A stretch of 64,000 nucleotides of DNA, taken from Gordius sp. MW1 (Eukaryota > Nematomorpha > Gordioida > Gordea > Gordiidae). The position numbers and the translations under genes were made by a program. Below the pieces are notes generated by a model. The model saw nothing but the letters and a program-made list of their open reading frames with translations. It was not told the origin of the DNA and did no database searches. This document shows, piece after piece, positions 40,301 through 47,810 of this stretch. Where the stretch lies: the NCBI GenBank assembly GCA_964036665.1, contig OZ038530.1, positions 14,417,001 through 14,481,000 of the forward strand, written 5' to 3'. The number at the start of each line of letters is the position of its first letter. Position 1 is the stretch's first letter.

Positions 40301-41217
40301 TTACCATCTAAATAATTGTCAGTCCTTTCATTTTCATTATCCTAAGTGTATTTTTATGGCTGGATATGAACTAAATGCAAAGGTGATTTATAAACAATAT
40401 CATTCATTCCATTTTACATGGTACATAATAAACAATTTTGTTTGATAACATTTTATTTTTTTTATTATGCTTTCCTTCTTATAAACAAATTATGTAAAAG
40501 TATCACGGGATGAAGGCTAGTGAATTAATGTTTATTGGATTGTTTGAGAATAAGCAGACTTATTATCCAAAATTTATGGTGTCTGTTAATAAGATAAAAT
40601 GAGAGATCACATACTCAGGCAAAAAAGAGGGATGAGGTAATCAAAGTGTAAACCATGTCGTGTGGGATTTAGACAAAATGTATGAGGGAGATAAATGAAA
40701 GTGGTATACAAAAATGATTGAGCATACATAGTGAGACCATTCTTTATAGTGGATGCAGCTTTTTAGACAAAGGAATAGAAAGATCAAAGAAATATTAAGC
40801 TACATATATATATTGTCATTGTTGGGGGTAAATGGGTTTAAATTTAGGAATATTTAAAAAAAAATATTAAATTTAAACATCTTTCTATAAAGCATCTTAT
40901 TATAAATTAAATGGAGAGCTTTATATAAATAAAATATATTATTAAATTAAAAGTTGAATTTTATAAACATCAAAAATTTGATTATTTCAGCATATTATAT
41001 TAAATTACTTTATTTAAAGCATGTTTAATATTTTGCTCATTAGATATGTCATAGCAAATTAAAAAATAATAATGATCATAAAAAATTGATTTCTTACATA
41101 GGCAAAATCAAAGTTTTCCTTCCTAAGTGATTCTTCAATCTCATTTACATTTTTATTTTGCTGATTTAACGATGTTCGAAAATTTTCTAAAACTCCTTTA
41201 AATGTAAATCTCTTCAT
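10241..41217 (-). CDS. STXBP5: Tomosyn (syntaxin-binding protein 5), 31 coding exons
   Basis: Tomosyn is a cytosolic Lgl-family protein. It binds syntaxin and SNAP-25 through a C-terminal R-SNARE, in place of VAMP, and so restrains vesicle priming and exocytosis. Here the N-terminus [15 protein letters not shown]40 motifs such as [19 protein letters not shown] and [10 protein letters not shown], the PVIVSPTG block, the FDREELFGEASGK segment and the end [10 protein letters not shown] follow the vertebrate order throughout. The exon chain adds up to 4,752 nt (about 1,583 residues) against roughly 1,150 in human STXBP5; the surplus sits in the hypervariable linker (exons 20, 21 and part of 22). 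All junctions use GT/AG and keep phase; only exon 20 has uncertain edges. The zero-layer Arg is present (NERGEKL). Introns are mostly 70-700 bp, except intron 1 (12.2 kb) and intron 3 (3.3 kb). Orthology to STXBP5 versus STXBP5L is not resolved, and the gene may predate that split. Confidence 0.95.
10473..10603 (-). CDS. STXBP5: Tomosyn exon 30
   Basis: Encodes [19 protein letters not shown] and a variable Ala-rich stretch ending in QKARL, directly before the SNARE helix. Two starting bases complete the Phe codon of REELF from exon 29. An internal AGCGGTAAGT could act as an alternative donor but cutting there would drop the conserved HIPGP motif. Confidence 0.92.
10774..10898 (-). CDS. STXBP5: Tomosyn exon 29
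   Basis: Encodes [11 protein letters not shown], then [13 protein letters not shown] and FDREEL, matching the segment between the second propeller and the SNARE. Acceptor TTTTGCAG, donor GTAAGT. Confidence 0.92.
11047..11142 (-). CDS. STXBP5: Tomosyn exon 28
   Basis: Encodes [20 protein letters not shown] followed by [10 protein letters not shown], matching the late propeller strand of human tomosyn (NNGQALYLVSPTEIQRLTYS). Acceptor ATAACAG, donor GTAAGC. Confidence 0.92.
11354..11462 (-). CDS. STXBP5: Tomosyn exon 27
   Basis: Encodes [20 protein letters not shown], equivalent to the NGHIMTFSLPSLRPLLD block of the family. Acceptor TTGCACAG, donor GTAAAG. Confidence 0.92.
11900..12199 (-). 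CDS. STXBP5: Tomosyn exon 26
   Basis: Starts with a Ser/Pro/Gly-rich loop, then [20 protein letters not shown] and [19 protein letters not shown], matching the conserved QYAVICSEKQAKVISLP strand of human tomosyn. Acceptor TTTTGCAG; donor A|GTAATT, one base into the next codon. Confidence 0.9.
12758..12904 (-). CDS. STXBP5: Tomosyn exon 25
   Basis: Encodes [18 protein letters not shown], equivalent to TILRLKGAILRMAFLDTTG in human, then a Ser/Pro/Thr-rich loop ending in SNTL. Length 147 nt fits the phases of both neighbours (acceptor CTGCCTAG, donor G|GTTTAA). Confidence 0.88.
13521..13646 (-). CDS. STXBP5: Tomosyn exon 24
   Basis: Encodes GSTLVLSF and ends [10 protein letters not shown], the very conserved LQPVIVSPSG block. 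The acceptor I use is AATTAAAG|GT, because it joins exon 23 in phase to give WMGTSYGST (human WVGTTLGT); the later TAG would break the frame. Confidence 0.9.
14147..14283 (-). CDS. STXBP5: Tomosyn exon 23
   Basis: A Ser/Thr/Asn-rich loop followed by [12 protein letters not shown], which lines up with SPSPCLWVG of human tomosyn. Acceptor CGTATAG, donor G|GTACAC. Confidence 0.85.
14506..14633. mobile_element. hAT-type MITE, family A copy 1
   Basis: Terminal repeats CATGGGCATAGCCAAGG and CTGGCTACGCCCATG bound a 128-bp element without coding capacity. The 8-bp sequence GGTAGTAT stands on both sides (14498-14505 and 14634-14641), as expected for hAT target duplications. It lies in the intron between tomosyn exons 22 and 23. 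Confidence 0.88.
14729..14909 (-). CDS. STXBP5: Tomosyn exon 22
   Basis: Starts in the linker ([16 protein letters not shown]) and ends in [15 protein letters not shown], equivalent to the SREAISALHFCETF strand with which the second propeller resumes. Acceptor AACTAG, donor GC|GTAAGT. Confidence 0.85.
15718..16033 (-). CDS. STXBP5: Tomosyn exon 21, low-complexity linker
   Basis: About 105 residues very rich in Ser, Thr, Pro and Asn ([15 protein letters not shown] is typical), with an Arg/Ala-rich stretch [13 protein letters not shown]. The borders ACACGCAG| and G|GTAGAC keep phase with exon 22. This matches the hypervariable, alternatively spliced linker of tomosyns by position, not by sequence. 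Confidence 0.78.
16460..17137 (-). CDS. STXBP5: Tomosyn exon 20 (linker), edges uncertain
   Basis: A 226-codon open stretch with normal coding character ([29 protein letters not shown]) but no family I recognise. The acceptor I propose (TATATAAG|TTG) is weak. The 3' edge can be AAC|GTGAAC at 16460 or AAC|GTCGGC just after it, both phase 0 for exon 21. A stronger-looking donor, G|GTAACT near 16422, is in the wrong phase for exon 21 and would need another exon. The frame stops at 16415. It may be a lineage-specific or alternative linker exon, or in the worst case a separate nested gene. Confidence 0.6.
17544..17641 (-). CDS. STXBP5: Tomosyn exon 19
   Basis: Encodes [18 protein letters not shown] and continues to KVKSPSLE; human has LYGSNDPYRREPRSPRK here. 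It marks the beginning of the linker after the first propeller. Donor GAG|GTCTGC is unusual. Confidence 0.85.
17875..17963 (-). CDS. STXBP5: Tomosyn exon 18
   Basis: Encodes [18 protein letters not shown] and ends LSTPDFYG; matches VVFGNCNGIAMVDYLQKAV of human. Acceptor TTTTAG, donor G|GTACTT. Confidence 0.92.
18191..18378 (-). CDS. STXBP5: Tomosyn exon 17
   Basis: Encodes [17 protein letters not shown], an acidic loop, and VKIQPLYGL. The first part equals SPLKQSPGYQTELVIQL of human. Acceptor ATATGCAG, donor CT|GTGAGT. Confidence 0.92.
19199..19393 (-). CDS. STXBP5: Tomosyn exon 16
   Basis: Encodes [12 protein letters not shown], a Pro-rich loop ([11 protein letters not shown]) and SISSCLK. 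Position and the Pro-rich loop before CLK match the family. Acceptor TTTTAG, donor GTAATG. Confidence 0.88.
19878..20191 (-). CDS. STXBP5: Tomosyn exon 15
   Basis: Begins [16 protein letters not shown] (human TLQVLYKLKTSKVFEK). After a Ser/Asp-rich loop comes [20 protein letters not shown], a WD-repeat strand, ending RIPQIP. Acceptor TTGCTCCCAG, donor GTTAGT. Confidence 0.92.
20715..20755 (-). CDS. STXBP5: Tomosyn exon 14, 41-nt microexon
   Basis: Only 41 nt long; encodes [13 protein letters not shown], the best conserved WD motif of tomosyn. It joins exon 13 (Gly split codon) and exon 15 (Met split codon) in phase. Acceptor TTTAG, donor A|GTAATT. Confidence 0.93.
20836..20903 (-). CDS. STXBP5: Tomosyn exon 13
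   Basis: Encodes [10 protein letters not shown] and YPEIILTG (human EWPINGGNWG and SYPEIIITG). Acceptor TTGTGTGCAG, donor GG|GTAGAT. Confidence 0.93.
21180..21327 (-). CDS. STXBP5: Tomosyn exon 12
   Basis: Encodes [20 protein letters not shown] and [16 protein letters not shown], near identical in order to ENPYPLSIHESPVTCCEYFA in human. Acceptor ACGTTAG, donor GTGAAA. Confidence 0.95.
21447..21519 (-). CDS. STXBP5: Tomosyn exon 11
   Basis: Encodes [20 protein letters not shown] then TTQG (human LEKDLVLIDLAQNG). Acceptor TTTATTTTAG, donor GG|GTATAA. Confidence 0.93.
21789..21949 (-). CDS. STXBP5: Tomosyn exon 10
   Basis: Encodes [35 protein letters not shown] and SRSPYPS (human FIILSGGLSYD, LTVMHGKSTAVLEMD, CETPYPN). 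Acceptor GAATTCAG, donor G|GTTTTT. Confidence 0.95.
22264..22342 (-). CDS. STXBP5: Tomosyn exon 9
   Basis: Encodes a short polar loop and [15 protein letters not shown] (human CKPILKVEFKTTRSG). Acceptor GATATTAG, donor GG|GTATTT. Confidence 0.92.
22728..22857 (-). CDS. STXBP5: Tomosyn exon 8
   Basis: Encodes [20 protein letters not shown] then ITWVVK and IIFPHG (human SVAWHHEGKQFICSHSDGTL). Acceptor ATTTTAAG is weak, donor G|GTAGGT is good. The open plus-strand frame here is only its shadow. Confidence 0.93.
23153..23337 (+). mobile_element. LINE 3' tail fragment
   Basis: Plus-strand frame [17 protein letters not shown], then [12 protein letters not shown] and [15 protein letters not shown], resembles the extreme C-terminus of non-LTR retrotransposon polyproteins (the GxxxRGRP..W box). 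An in-frame TGA sits where Trp is usual, so it is dead. It lies antisense in the intron between tomosyn exons 7 and 8. The clade (R1, Jockey or RTE-like) is not determined. Confidence 0.5.
23509..23592 (-). CDS. STXBP5: Tomosyn exon 7
   Basis: Encodes [18 protein letters not shown], a WD repeat (human [18 protein letters not shown]). Acceptor TATTTTAG, donor GTAAGC. Confidence 0.95.
23641..23704 (-). CDS. STXBP5: Tomosyn exon 6
   Basis: Encodes [16 protein letters not shown] then VDSNK (human SSKSHPGPVVHISDNPMDEGK). Acceptor TTATTCTTAG, donor GTAATA. Confidence 0.95.
24340..24474 (-). CDS. STXBP5: Tomosyn exon 5
   Basis: Encodes [20 protein letters not shown] and [12 protein letters not shown], nearly identical to the family core. 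Acceptor GGATTAG, donor TT|GTATAC. Confidence 0.95.
24650..24799. mobile_element. hAT-like MITE, family B copy 1
   Basis: A 150-bp near-palindrome whose ends are TAGTGTTGTAAAAACGACTG and its complement. Flanks CTTTTAAA (24642-24649) and CTTTGAAA (24800-24807) differ at one place and are a likely 8-bp target duplication. In the intron between tomosyn exons 4 and 5. Confidence 0.8.
24981..25081 (-). CDS. STXBP5: Tomosyn exon 4
   Basis: Encodes [18 protein letters not shown] and [10 protein letters not shown] (human [27 protein letters not shown]). Acceptor AATGATTAG, donor AG|GTTAGT. Confidence 0.95.
25082..28391. other. Tomosyn intron 3 (3.3 kb)
   Basis: Holds one hAT-type MITE (26734-26897), a copy of the TTGC..AGCAAT motif at about 25411-25440, and otherwise anonymous AT-rich sequence. 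The open frames seen in it lack coding character or splice borders. Confidence 0.6.
26734..26897. mobile_element. hAT-type MITE, family A copy 2 (decayed)
   Basis: Left end CATGGGCGTAGCCAGC and right end CCTTGGCTACATTTATG, with the same inner words as other copies (TAATGATTTAGGGAGGGGC). No clear target duplication is left, so it is probably old. Confidence 0.7.
28392..28473 (-). CDS. STXBP5: Tomosyn exon 3
   Basis: Encodes [17 protein letters not shown] and ILFIVNE (human FGRPGVDCYCQHDSGAA). Acceptor TTTTTGGTAG, donor GTAAGA. Confidence 0.95.
28767..28864 (-). CDS. STXBP5: Tomosyn exon 2
   Basis: Encodes [17 protein letters not shown] and [12 protein letters not shown] (human TFRHGFPFQPTALAFDP, LAIGTRTGALR). 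Acceptor ACGTAAG is weak but is required to join exon 1 without changing the length of the conserved block. Confidence 0.95.
30750..30926. mobile_element. hAT-like MITE, family B copy 2
   Basis: Ends TAGAGCTTTAAAACCGG and CCAGCCGTTTTTACAACACTA; internal arms (TTTGGTCGAC ... GTCGACTAAAGCC) as in copy 1. The 8-bp flanks no longer match. Confidence 0.65.
31626..31780. mobile_element. hAT-type MITE, family A copy 3
   Basis: TIRs CATGGGCGTAGCCAGG and CCTGGCTACGCCCATG; flanks AGTGGTAT and AGGGGTAT agree at 7 of 8 places. 155 bp; no coding capacity. Confidence 0.85.
32258..32345 (+). repeat. tRNA-like SINE head, copy 1
   Basis: GGGGGCGTTGGTATAGGC followed about 35 bases later by the B-box-like GCGGGTTCAAATCC. 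The same sequence recurs at 39238-39320. Box spacing fits Pol III, but the cloverleaf is poor, so this is a tRNA-derived repeat rather than a tRNA gene. Confidence 0.6.
33060..33220 (+). repeat. Dispersed 155-bp repeat, copy 2
   Basis: Same order and orientation as 6140-6300 (TTGGATAAAAACTAGCCAAA through CCTACGAAGTGTT). Lies in tomosyn intron 1. Confidence 0.6.
34103..34387. mobile_element. hAT-type MITE, family A copy 4 (285 bp)
   Basis: TIRs CATGGGCGTACGCAGG and CCTGCGTACGCCCATG, with perfect 8-bp duplication GACGATTC at 34095-34102 and 34388-34395. The interior has G-runs and a GGGGGTCCGGCTGCCCC block shared with the copy at 44067, marking a longer subfamily. Confidence 0.92.
34475..34613. 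mobile_element. hAT-type MITE, family A copy 5
   Basis: Ends CATTGGGGTAGCCAAG and CCCTGGCTATGCCCATG; flanks CTTATAGG and TTTATAAG agree at 6 of 8. Internally most like copy 2 (26734). Confidence 0.75.
35160..35287. mobile_element. hAT-type MITE, family A copy 6 (128 bp)
   Basis: TIRs CATGGGCGTAGCCAGG and CTGGCTACGCCTATG, with perfect 8-bp duplication AGAACTGG on both sides (35152-35159, 35288-35295). Interior has two G-runs; likely a recent insertion. Confidence 0.92.
35687..35963. mobile_element. hAT-type MITE, family A subfamily (277 bp)
   Basis: TIRs CAGGCGCGTAGCCAAGG and GCTGGCTACGCGCCTG differ slightly from the CATGGGCG form. Perfect 8-bp duplication GTCAACAT at 35679-35686 and 35964-35971. 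The interior differs from the other copies. Confidence 0.9.
36260..36410. mobile_element. hAT-like MITE, family B copy 3
   Basis: Ends TAGAGCTGTAGGAGTGG and CCGTTTTTACAACACTA; inner GTTGACTAAAACCAAAGGTC as in copy 1. Flanks CCTATGAC and CCGATGAA agree at 6 of 8. It abuts a solitary family A-like right end (about 36225-36250). Confidence 0.7.
37165..37310 (-). repeat. GC-rich dispersed repeat, copy 2 (inverted)
   Basis: Inverse of 1385-1535, with the same succession of CCCG-rich words and the TTTTTCTGCCCGAA segment. In tomosyn intron 1. Confidence 0.6.
39238..39320 (+). repeat. tRNA-like SINE head, copy 2
   Basis: GGGGGCGTAGTCGGTATAGG (A-box-like) and GTGGGTTCAAATCCCGC (B-box in a paired T-arm). 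Closely matches 32258-32345, including CAACAAGAGCT between the boxes, and continues into an A/T-rich tail. Confidence 0.65.
41098..41217 (-). CDS. STXBP5: Tomosyn exon 1 with start codon
   Basis: ATG at 41217-41215 opens [17 protein letters not shown] and ends KENFDFAY before GTAAGA. Human tomosyn starts MKKFTFKGVLDGFRSSV, and its spacing to the RHGF motif of exon 2 is identical, which fixes both this exon and the start codon across a 12-kb intron. Confidence 0.95.
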
Positions 41218-44200
41218 TGGCAAATTTGAAATATCAAGATAGAATCATTTTATAAAGCAGCTGATTAGGTGAGATTTATTGATTTTTCCAATTTATTAAA
41301 TTCTCAGTACACGGCTGGAAAATACAAAGATGCCATCTAATTCAACTAAGTTTGTTGAATTGCTTATCCGCGGCGTTTTATTCAATGTTAGCCTTCAATT
41401 AGCTTTTTATAGGAAGGCATATGTTTGGGTCCAATTTACATTCATGCTTGATGTTAGGGTTAAGGAGAAGATTAATGGCTCATATCTTTTAAATATTGCA
41501 CCAAAAAAGTGCATCCAATATTTAATTTTTGACTAATTATTATGTACATGGTAATATTCGTACATCTGTTTAAAATGAAAGTGAAAAACTTATACGAATC
41601 ATTTTTCAATTACCATGGGCGGATATATTGAGTGACCAATATGATTAACCCCATGTATCTTCAATATAACAAAATATATTTGAATGCATACATACATCAA
41701 TTATGGAAAATATATATTACTATTAAAGGACAATATCTCTGTAAATATATGTTAAAAATTTGCGATACTTACATCAAATGTATATAGATCTACCTATAGA
41801 ATAATGTGCAAAAGATAGAAACTTAACCATATCGGTCGTAATTTTTGCTAATATGAGGCTGCAAAATTTAATAGTAAATACATTAAAATTGTGCTAATAA
41901 CTTATAAAAATGAATTGAATCTTAATAAGGGCCCCGGCCAAGTAAGGACCCAATCCCCGGGCTCAAACGAGGGGGCCATGGTGGCCTTAAGCTTAGGTGC
42001 CTTCGCTTCTACCCTTCAATAAAAGTTGGAGATGTGCTATAGTTATTTATAGCTGGATGTTTTCCCTGGGTTTTCATTTATGTGTTTTTATTAAATAATG
42101 CATGTTTTTTCTTAAATACCAAAGCTTTTATTAAATATCACGGAGTATGATGTGACTATCTACGTGTATTCATGTTCGTAAAATTTTTAGGTTATTAAAG
42201 CAACCGCTTTTTGTATAAAAAAAAGAAATAAGTATTTCCTTAAAGATTGAATTAAATTTAGTCAAGATTTTACCAAAGATTTCTAACGGCGGTTTAAAAA
42301 TGGATTTATTGCTCGTTTAAAAAATATATTTTTCTTAGGCTTTTAACTTCAAGAATATAATTATATTTTGTCGCGATATGAATTTTATTACTGTTTATAA
42401 ATAAGAATCATAATTTTTAATAACATTTTGTTTAATATTAATAATGTTAGATAATTTGTAATAAGAACGAGTCTAAAATATAATCAACTAGTTAAAATCA
42501 CATGATTAAATATTAAAAAATTTTAGAGTTTTTAATACTTTTACATATTATTTTATAGAAAAGTTAATATAAATATTTCAATTCATTCTTTTTTTTAAAA
42601 TATAATAGCAAAGCATTGATTGACTTCAATTTTAGTCATTTAAGGCAATAACTGCATAAATAAAAAACCGTTTCTATATTTTCCAGCTGATTTAATATTT
42701 ATCTAGTTTTGCTTTACTGTATAATGTCTTTAAAAATTAAGAACTTTTAGGACTACAAGGACTAAACCAGGAGGACCTAAGATAACATCAATTTGTTTAT
42801 TATATAAGAAATCATGATTAAAATCGCATGATATTATATTTACTAGTGTTGAAACGTTAAAAAATTGTTTTATCTACTAAAATTTAAGTCTTGGCTCTGC
42901 CATGTGCTACTACAACATTATTAATGCAATTGGCTCGAGAGCAGAACTCGTTGACTTTGCTCAAAGATCACCCAAAAAGTGTCTTTAAATTTTAATCCAG
43001 CTCTTATAAAGTTTTTTGTTAAAATATTAGTTTACTCTTTACCCTTAAACCCTCTTTCGATATGCATCCATAAAAAATATAAAAAATATATATTTATTAA
43101 CTCTAATATAGACTTTAACAGGGCATTAAATATAATTCCATTTCAAATTAGCCTAGGCTCCAAATAACTATTCAAAACTGGGCGTCCGAGAATATGTGTT
43201 AGAGAAGAGCAAAAAGAATGGTAAGCAAATTGATATTATAGGGTTTTTAAATATAATTTTAATAAGAATATTTAATTTTTTAATTGAAAGAAAGCAGGGT
43301 TGTTGCTTTTATTTTCCTTATCTGGCCCCATGAATCAAAGCAAGATTTGTTGAATAATGATAAAAAATGTTTTAATCTTGCGATATGCCATGATAAATAT
43401 CCATGGTAAAGTCATTTCTAACAAAAAGGCAAAACTGTAAAAATATTAAATTAGGAAAAACCCCCTTGATTTATTATTAATAGAATAGTAATGAAGGATG
43501 CATGCACATCATTTCTAAATATACATGGAGGGAGACCTCCTATATACAATAATCATTTGTAATAAATCATAGTTAACATTTAATTATATTTATAAAGAAA
43601 ATCTTCGCACACTAGCATATATAACATCAGTTATAGTCATATTTTATCATAGTATTTTATGTACGTTTTTAATTTATAATAGTTATTAAAAGTAACCATA
43701 ATGCTATCATATGTGACACACACAACAAACATAATTTACTCATGGGCTGCTTGATGGGTTATCGGGTTCGTGAAACCTAGGTATTTAGATAATAGCACAA
43801 TTCTATTTAATGTCGAGATTAAAAATGATTAACAACCTTTTTTAAATTAAATATAGTTTAAACGAATGCATATTTAATATTAAAATATTGAAAAGGCATT
43901 TGCAGATTTTGTGTTAAAAAATGTTCACTTTCATTTAATTACTATAACGCGTTAATTAGACAATTCTGCTTCTATAGCTAATTAAAATACTATTACAATA
44001 CACAACAACACAAAATGAATTAATTGTAGGTTATTTTAGAAGTCCGTCTAGTGATAATCACGACTTCATGGGCGTAGCCGCCCCCCCCCCTAATTAAAAA
44101 AAAAATTTCAATACAAAAACCCTTAGAAATTAAAAAAAATATGTTTTGCCCCACCCCCTAATTAGCCGGGGGGGGGGGGCAGGGGGTCCGGCTGCCCCAC

Positions 44201-46489
44201 TGCCTAATTAGGGGAGTGGCTTTTTTTTGGTCGCCGGAAAATTTTTGGATAATCGAGACCTTTTTTTTTGCTCTCAGAATATTTTTTGGATAGTCAAGAC
44301 CTTTTTTTTTAATCTGCCCCCCCCCCCTCAATACAAAACCTGACTACGCCCCTGCACGACTTAATCAACTAATAAAAAAATATATGAGAGTCATTTAAAT
44401 TAATTTTTTAAGTCATATTACCTACAATTATCAAAAATATTTAAATTTCTACTTAGCTTATTCAAACATTTTAACCGAGGCCTTTTGTAATTATTGTGTC
44501 CTTTAATCAAAATCACTGATGATGGAACATATTCCATAAAATCTACAGCCCATTTTCATGCCGTTGATTCCTTAGATTCCATTTACGGATTTATTAGGCA
44601 ATTAAATATTAGGCAGGCTTATCTTGTCCTCATATTTTCAAATTAATAATGTTGAAAACACTCTGGTAATATAGATTAAATTCCAAAATTTAATAAATTT
44701 AATATATCTTAAACTCGAGGGGAGAAATTTGAAATGAATTACAAACTTAAACAGTTATAATAAATCATTAAATTGCAATTTATAAAGCGAACCGTGAAGA
44801 TAAGCCTAATTTAGCCAGAGCAAAAATAAATTTCGCATTTAACGTCAAACTAAGAAATGTTCATTGCCTCCATTTATCTCAGTCAAAATTTTCACTTGTC
44901 AGCTAAGGCAAAAAATCAATTTAATACTTATTGATAGACTTGCTAAAATGTGAATGTAATATAATTGAAGAGACTATCACTTGTTTTTAATAAGATTGAG
45001 CATTTATTATTTTTTTCCCTACAATTTAATAAATTGATTTGAATTAAATGCTCATTTTTATCTAATTATTATGTGAAATCGCATTTAATATGCCAAATGA
45101 CTGCATCGTTCACATAATTAATCACTTGTATGCACATATTTAAAGCTGCTAAGTAACAAGTTACATGTAAGCAGTTCCTTGAACTACTTCTATTTTTCGT
45201 CAAATCAAAAGTTGTAATTAGTTACTTAATTGCAGGATAAATTAAACTGTAGTTAATATTTTATTACTTGCTCAATAAAGTTACAGTTATTTTTATAAAT
45301 TCAGTTCATAAATAAAATTGATTATCAATGTCAATTGCGTGTTTTTTGCTGTGAAATTCAATTTCCTCGACGGAATAAATGCGAATATTGTTAGCCTTTT
45401 TCGAGTAGATAAATCTAAAATTCTGATAGAATTTTATAAGTATTATATTATACATTTTTAAAATATATTGTTCTAAGAACGATCTCCCGCAGTTTGAACT
45501 TTTTAAATGCTAATGTTTTATACCAAATATTTTTAAAGGTCGCATAAATTCAACTACAATAATTTTACTCTTTTAGTTGATATGCAATTTATGGGCCCGT
45601 TTTTGGTTGTCCATTCGTCCCTCCTGTCCGACTGGTAATTTTTAAATAATCGCCGTAGAATCTTATACGAGTTTTTATGGCTGTGGACTTATGCTTCTGT
45701 AAAATACTGATATTTTGGATTCGTAAATACACTAGCTAATTAATAGTTCCTGATTGACTATACTTTTTTCGACCTCGCCCGAGCCCAATATAATTGGTTT
45801 TATGCCCGCCTGCTTACCTTATTAATTTTCTTTGGGTAACTTGTCTAGGTTGTTGCTAAATATCGGATACTTGCGAAACTGGCTAAAGAATTTTATGCAA
45901 TTAATGATGCCCGTTGTTTACTTCGATTTATCTGACCCCGGCCAAAGTACTAATTAATTTCTATTTATATTTTTTGCTTTGAGGATTTCATTTGGCCAAT
46001 TCTAGGTTGTTGCTTTCTTACGGATGAGTGCGAAACTGTCTAAATAATTCCATGCAATTTATGATGACCGTTTCTTACTTCTACTTTATCTGACTCCAGT
46101 CATAGGCCAAAATCCATTTTTCTTTTTGTACCTGCAGGTTTAGGCATTTACAATATCTTACCTTTAAATACATTAATAATCCATTTTTTTGGCTGAAAAT
46201 ATATGATGACCGTTCCTCAGTCAAAGAACTATGTTGTCCTTATTCCGGGCCTTACTTAATTCTTAATTTTTTGTGCATTTTTGTTGGTCTGGGCGGCTAA
46301 CTTTTACGCCAAAAATGCATTTATTTCTTGGCCACATACCTAGAGTTCGACAATTACCCCCTCTCCCTTTTGACCCCTTACTCACACCCTCTTTGCCCCC
46401 CTATGTTACATTTCTAATCCCTGAGCCCCGTTAAAAAACTAGACTTTTTAACTAGTTTTACTTTTACCTATATTAAAAATGAAAACAAA
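41218..46489. other. Intergenic region upstream of tomosyn
   Basis: AT-rich with no coding exon that I can support; contains the MITE at 44067-44354, and a GCAATTTATGGGCCCG motif with GTCC words at about 45585-45635. The tomosyn promoter should lie near 41.2-42 kb, but no TATA or other element can be singled out. Confidence 0.5.
44067..44354. mobile_element. hAT-type MITE, family A copy 8 (288 bp)
   Basis: Left end CATGGGCGTAGCC, right end CTGACTACGCCCCTG, with perfect 8-bp duplication CACGACTT at 44059-44066 and 44355-44362. Shares the GGGGGTCCGGCTGCCCC interior with the copy at 34103. Confidence 0.9.
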
Positions 46490-47810
46490 TTATTGTGCTC
46501 AGTATTTAATTCAATTTTTGCTCAGTAGAATAATCAATTGCTCAGTAGAATAATTTAATGATCAGTAAAATATTCAAATGCTCGGTATTTAATGTTCAGT
46601 AGTTTAATTATTTCCTCAGTAATTAATTCATTTGTTCAGTTATTATTTCTATGATGCTCAGTAAATTTTTGCTCAGTAACTGGAATTTAATTTTAACTCT
46701 TTCTATCCTGGGGGAGGGGGTAATTTGCCCCCCCCCCCTTATTTTTTACCCTCTTTCTCACCCGCAGGGGGTGGGGGTGGGGGTGTGATTGGCCCCCCCC
46801 CCTTATTTTTTACTCTCTTCCTCACCAGGGAGAGGGAGGGGGGTGATTTGACCCCCCCCCTTATTTTTACCCTCTTCCTCATCAAGGAGGGGGAGGGGAG
46901 TGATTTGACCTTCCCTCCCTATTTTTTACCCTCTTCCTCATTAAGGAGGGGGAGGGGGGTGATTTGCCCCCCCCCCCACTTATTTTTTACCCTCTTCCAG
47001 GGAGGGGGAGGGAAGTGATTTGCCCACCCCTCTTTTTACCCCCTTTCTCACAAACAGGGGTGAGAAAAAGGGGGGGGGGGGCGCCCCCCGGTGAGAAAAA
47101 GGGTAAAAAGGGATGGGCAAATAGACCCCCCCCCCGGTGAGAAAGAGGGTTAAAAAGGGGGGGGCAAATCACCCCCTCCCACGGGTGAGAAAAGGAGTAA
47201 AAAAGGGGGGGTCATAAACCCCCTCCCCCCTGATTAGAAAGAGGGTAGAAAATAAGGGAAAGGGGGGGGGGGGGTAAAAAAAAGGGGGGGGGGGTCAAAT
47301 CACTCCCCTCTCCCCAGGTGAGAAAGAGGGTAAAAAAGAAGATGGGCAAATTACACTCTTCCCCCCTGGTTAGAAAAATGGTAAAAAATAAGGGGGGGGG
47401 GTGAAAAAAGGGAGGGGGGTCAAATCACCTCCCTCCTCCCAGGTGAGAAAAAGGTTAAAAAAGAACGGGGGGGGGGCAATTACTCCCCTCCCCTCTGGTG
47501 AGAAAGAGGGTAAAAAATAAGGGGGGGGGGGAAACAAATTGGACAAAAAAGGGAGGGGGGCAAAGTTCTTAATTTATTTATAAAAAATTGTATACTAATT
47601 AAAATATTATTTATAAAATATAAGCGCAAAATAAATTAATATCACAAATTATGAATTTATATTACTGAGCATTTTTTAATTTAAAGTTGAGCATTTTAAA
47701 GTTAATTTACTGAGCAATTTTGAATTTTTAACTGGGCATTTTAATAAAATACTGAGCACATTTTACTGAGCATTTTTTAATTTATTACTGAGCATTTAAA
47801 TAACATCCTA
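46490..47810. repeat. G/C-run quasi-palindromic low-complexity array
   Basis: Left half: several CTCAGTA words (46497-46680), then repeats of a C-run plus TTATTTTTTACCCTCTT and GGGGGAGGGG-type runs (46715-47040). Right half: the complements, GGTGAGAAAGAGGG and AAAATAAGGGGGGG repeats (47050-47560), then TACTGAGCATTTT words (47660-47800). The mirror point is near 47050. Open frames here are pure repeat translations. Confidence 0.85.

Larger units (their letters stand above)
28865..41097. other. Tomosyn intron 1 (12.2 kb), transposon-rich
   Basis: Contains five intact-ended family A MITEs (31626, 34103, 34475, 35160, 35687), two family B MITEs (30750, 36260), two tRNA-like SINE heads (32258, 39238), copies 2 and 3 of the 155-bp repeat, copy 2 of the GC-rich repeat and several G-homopolymer runs. 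I see no coding exon in it on either strand. Long first introns often carry regulatory sites, but none can be named from sequence here. Confidence 0.65.

Noticed and set aside
40590-40800. Possible second LINE tail on the plus strand
   Set aside because: A few polar words resemble non-LTR tails, but no RGRP-type box or continuous frame could be found.
46725-47172. Pro/Gly-rich frames on both strands
   Set aside because: Products of C and G homopolymer runs in the low-complexity array.
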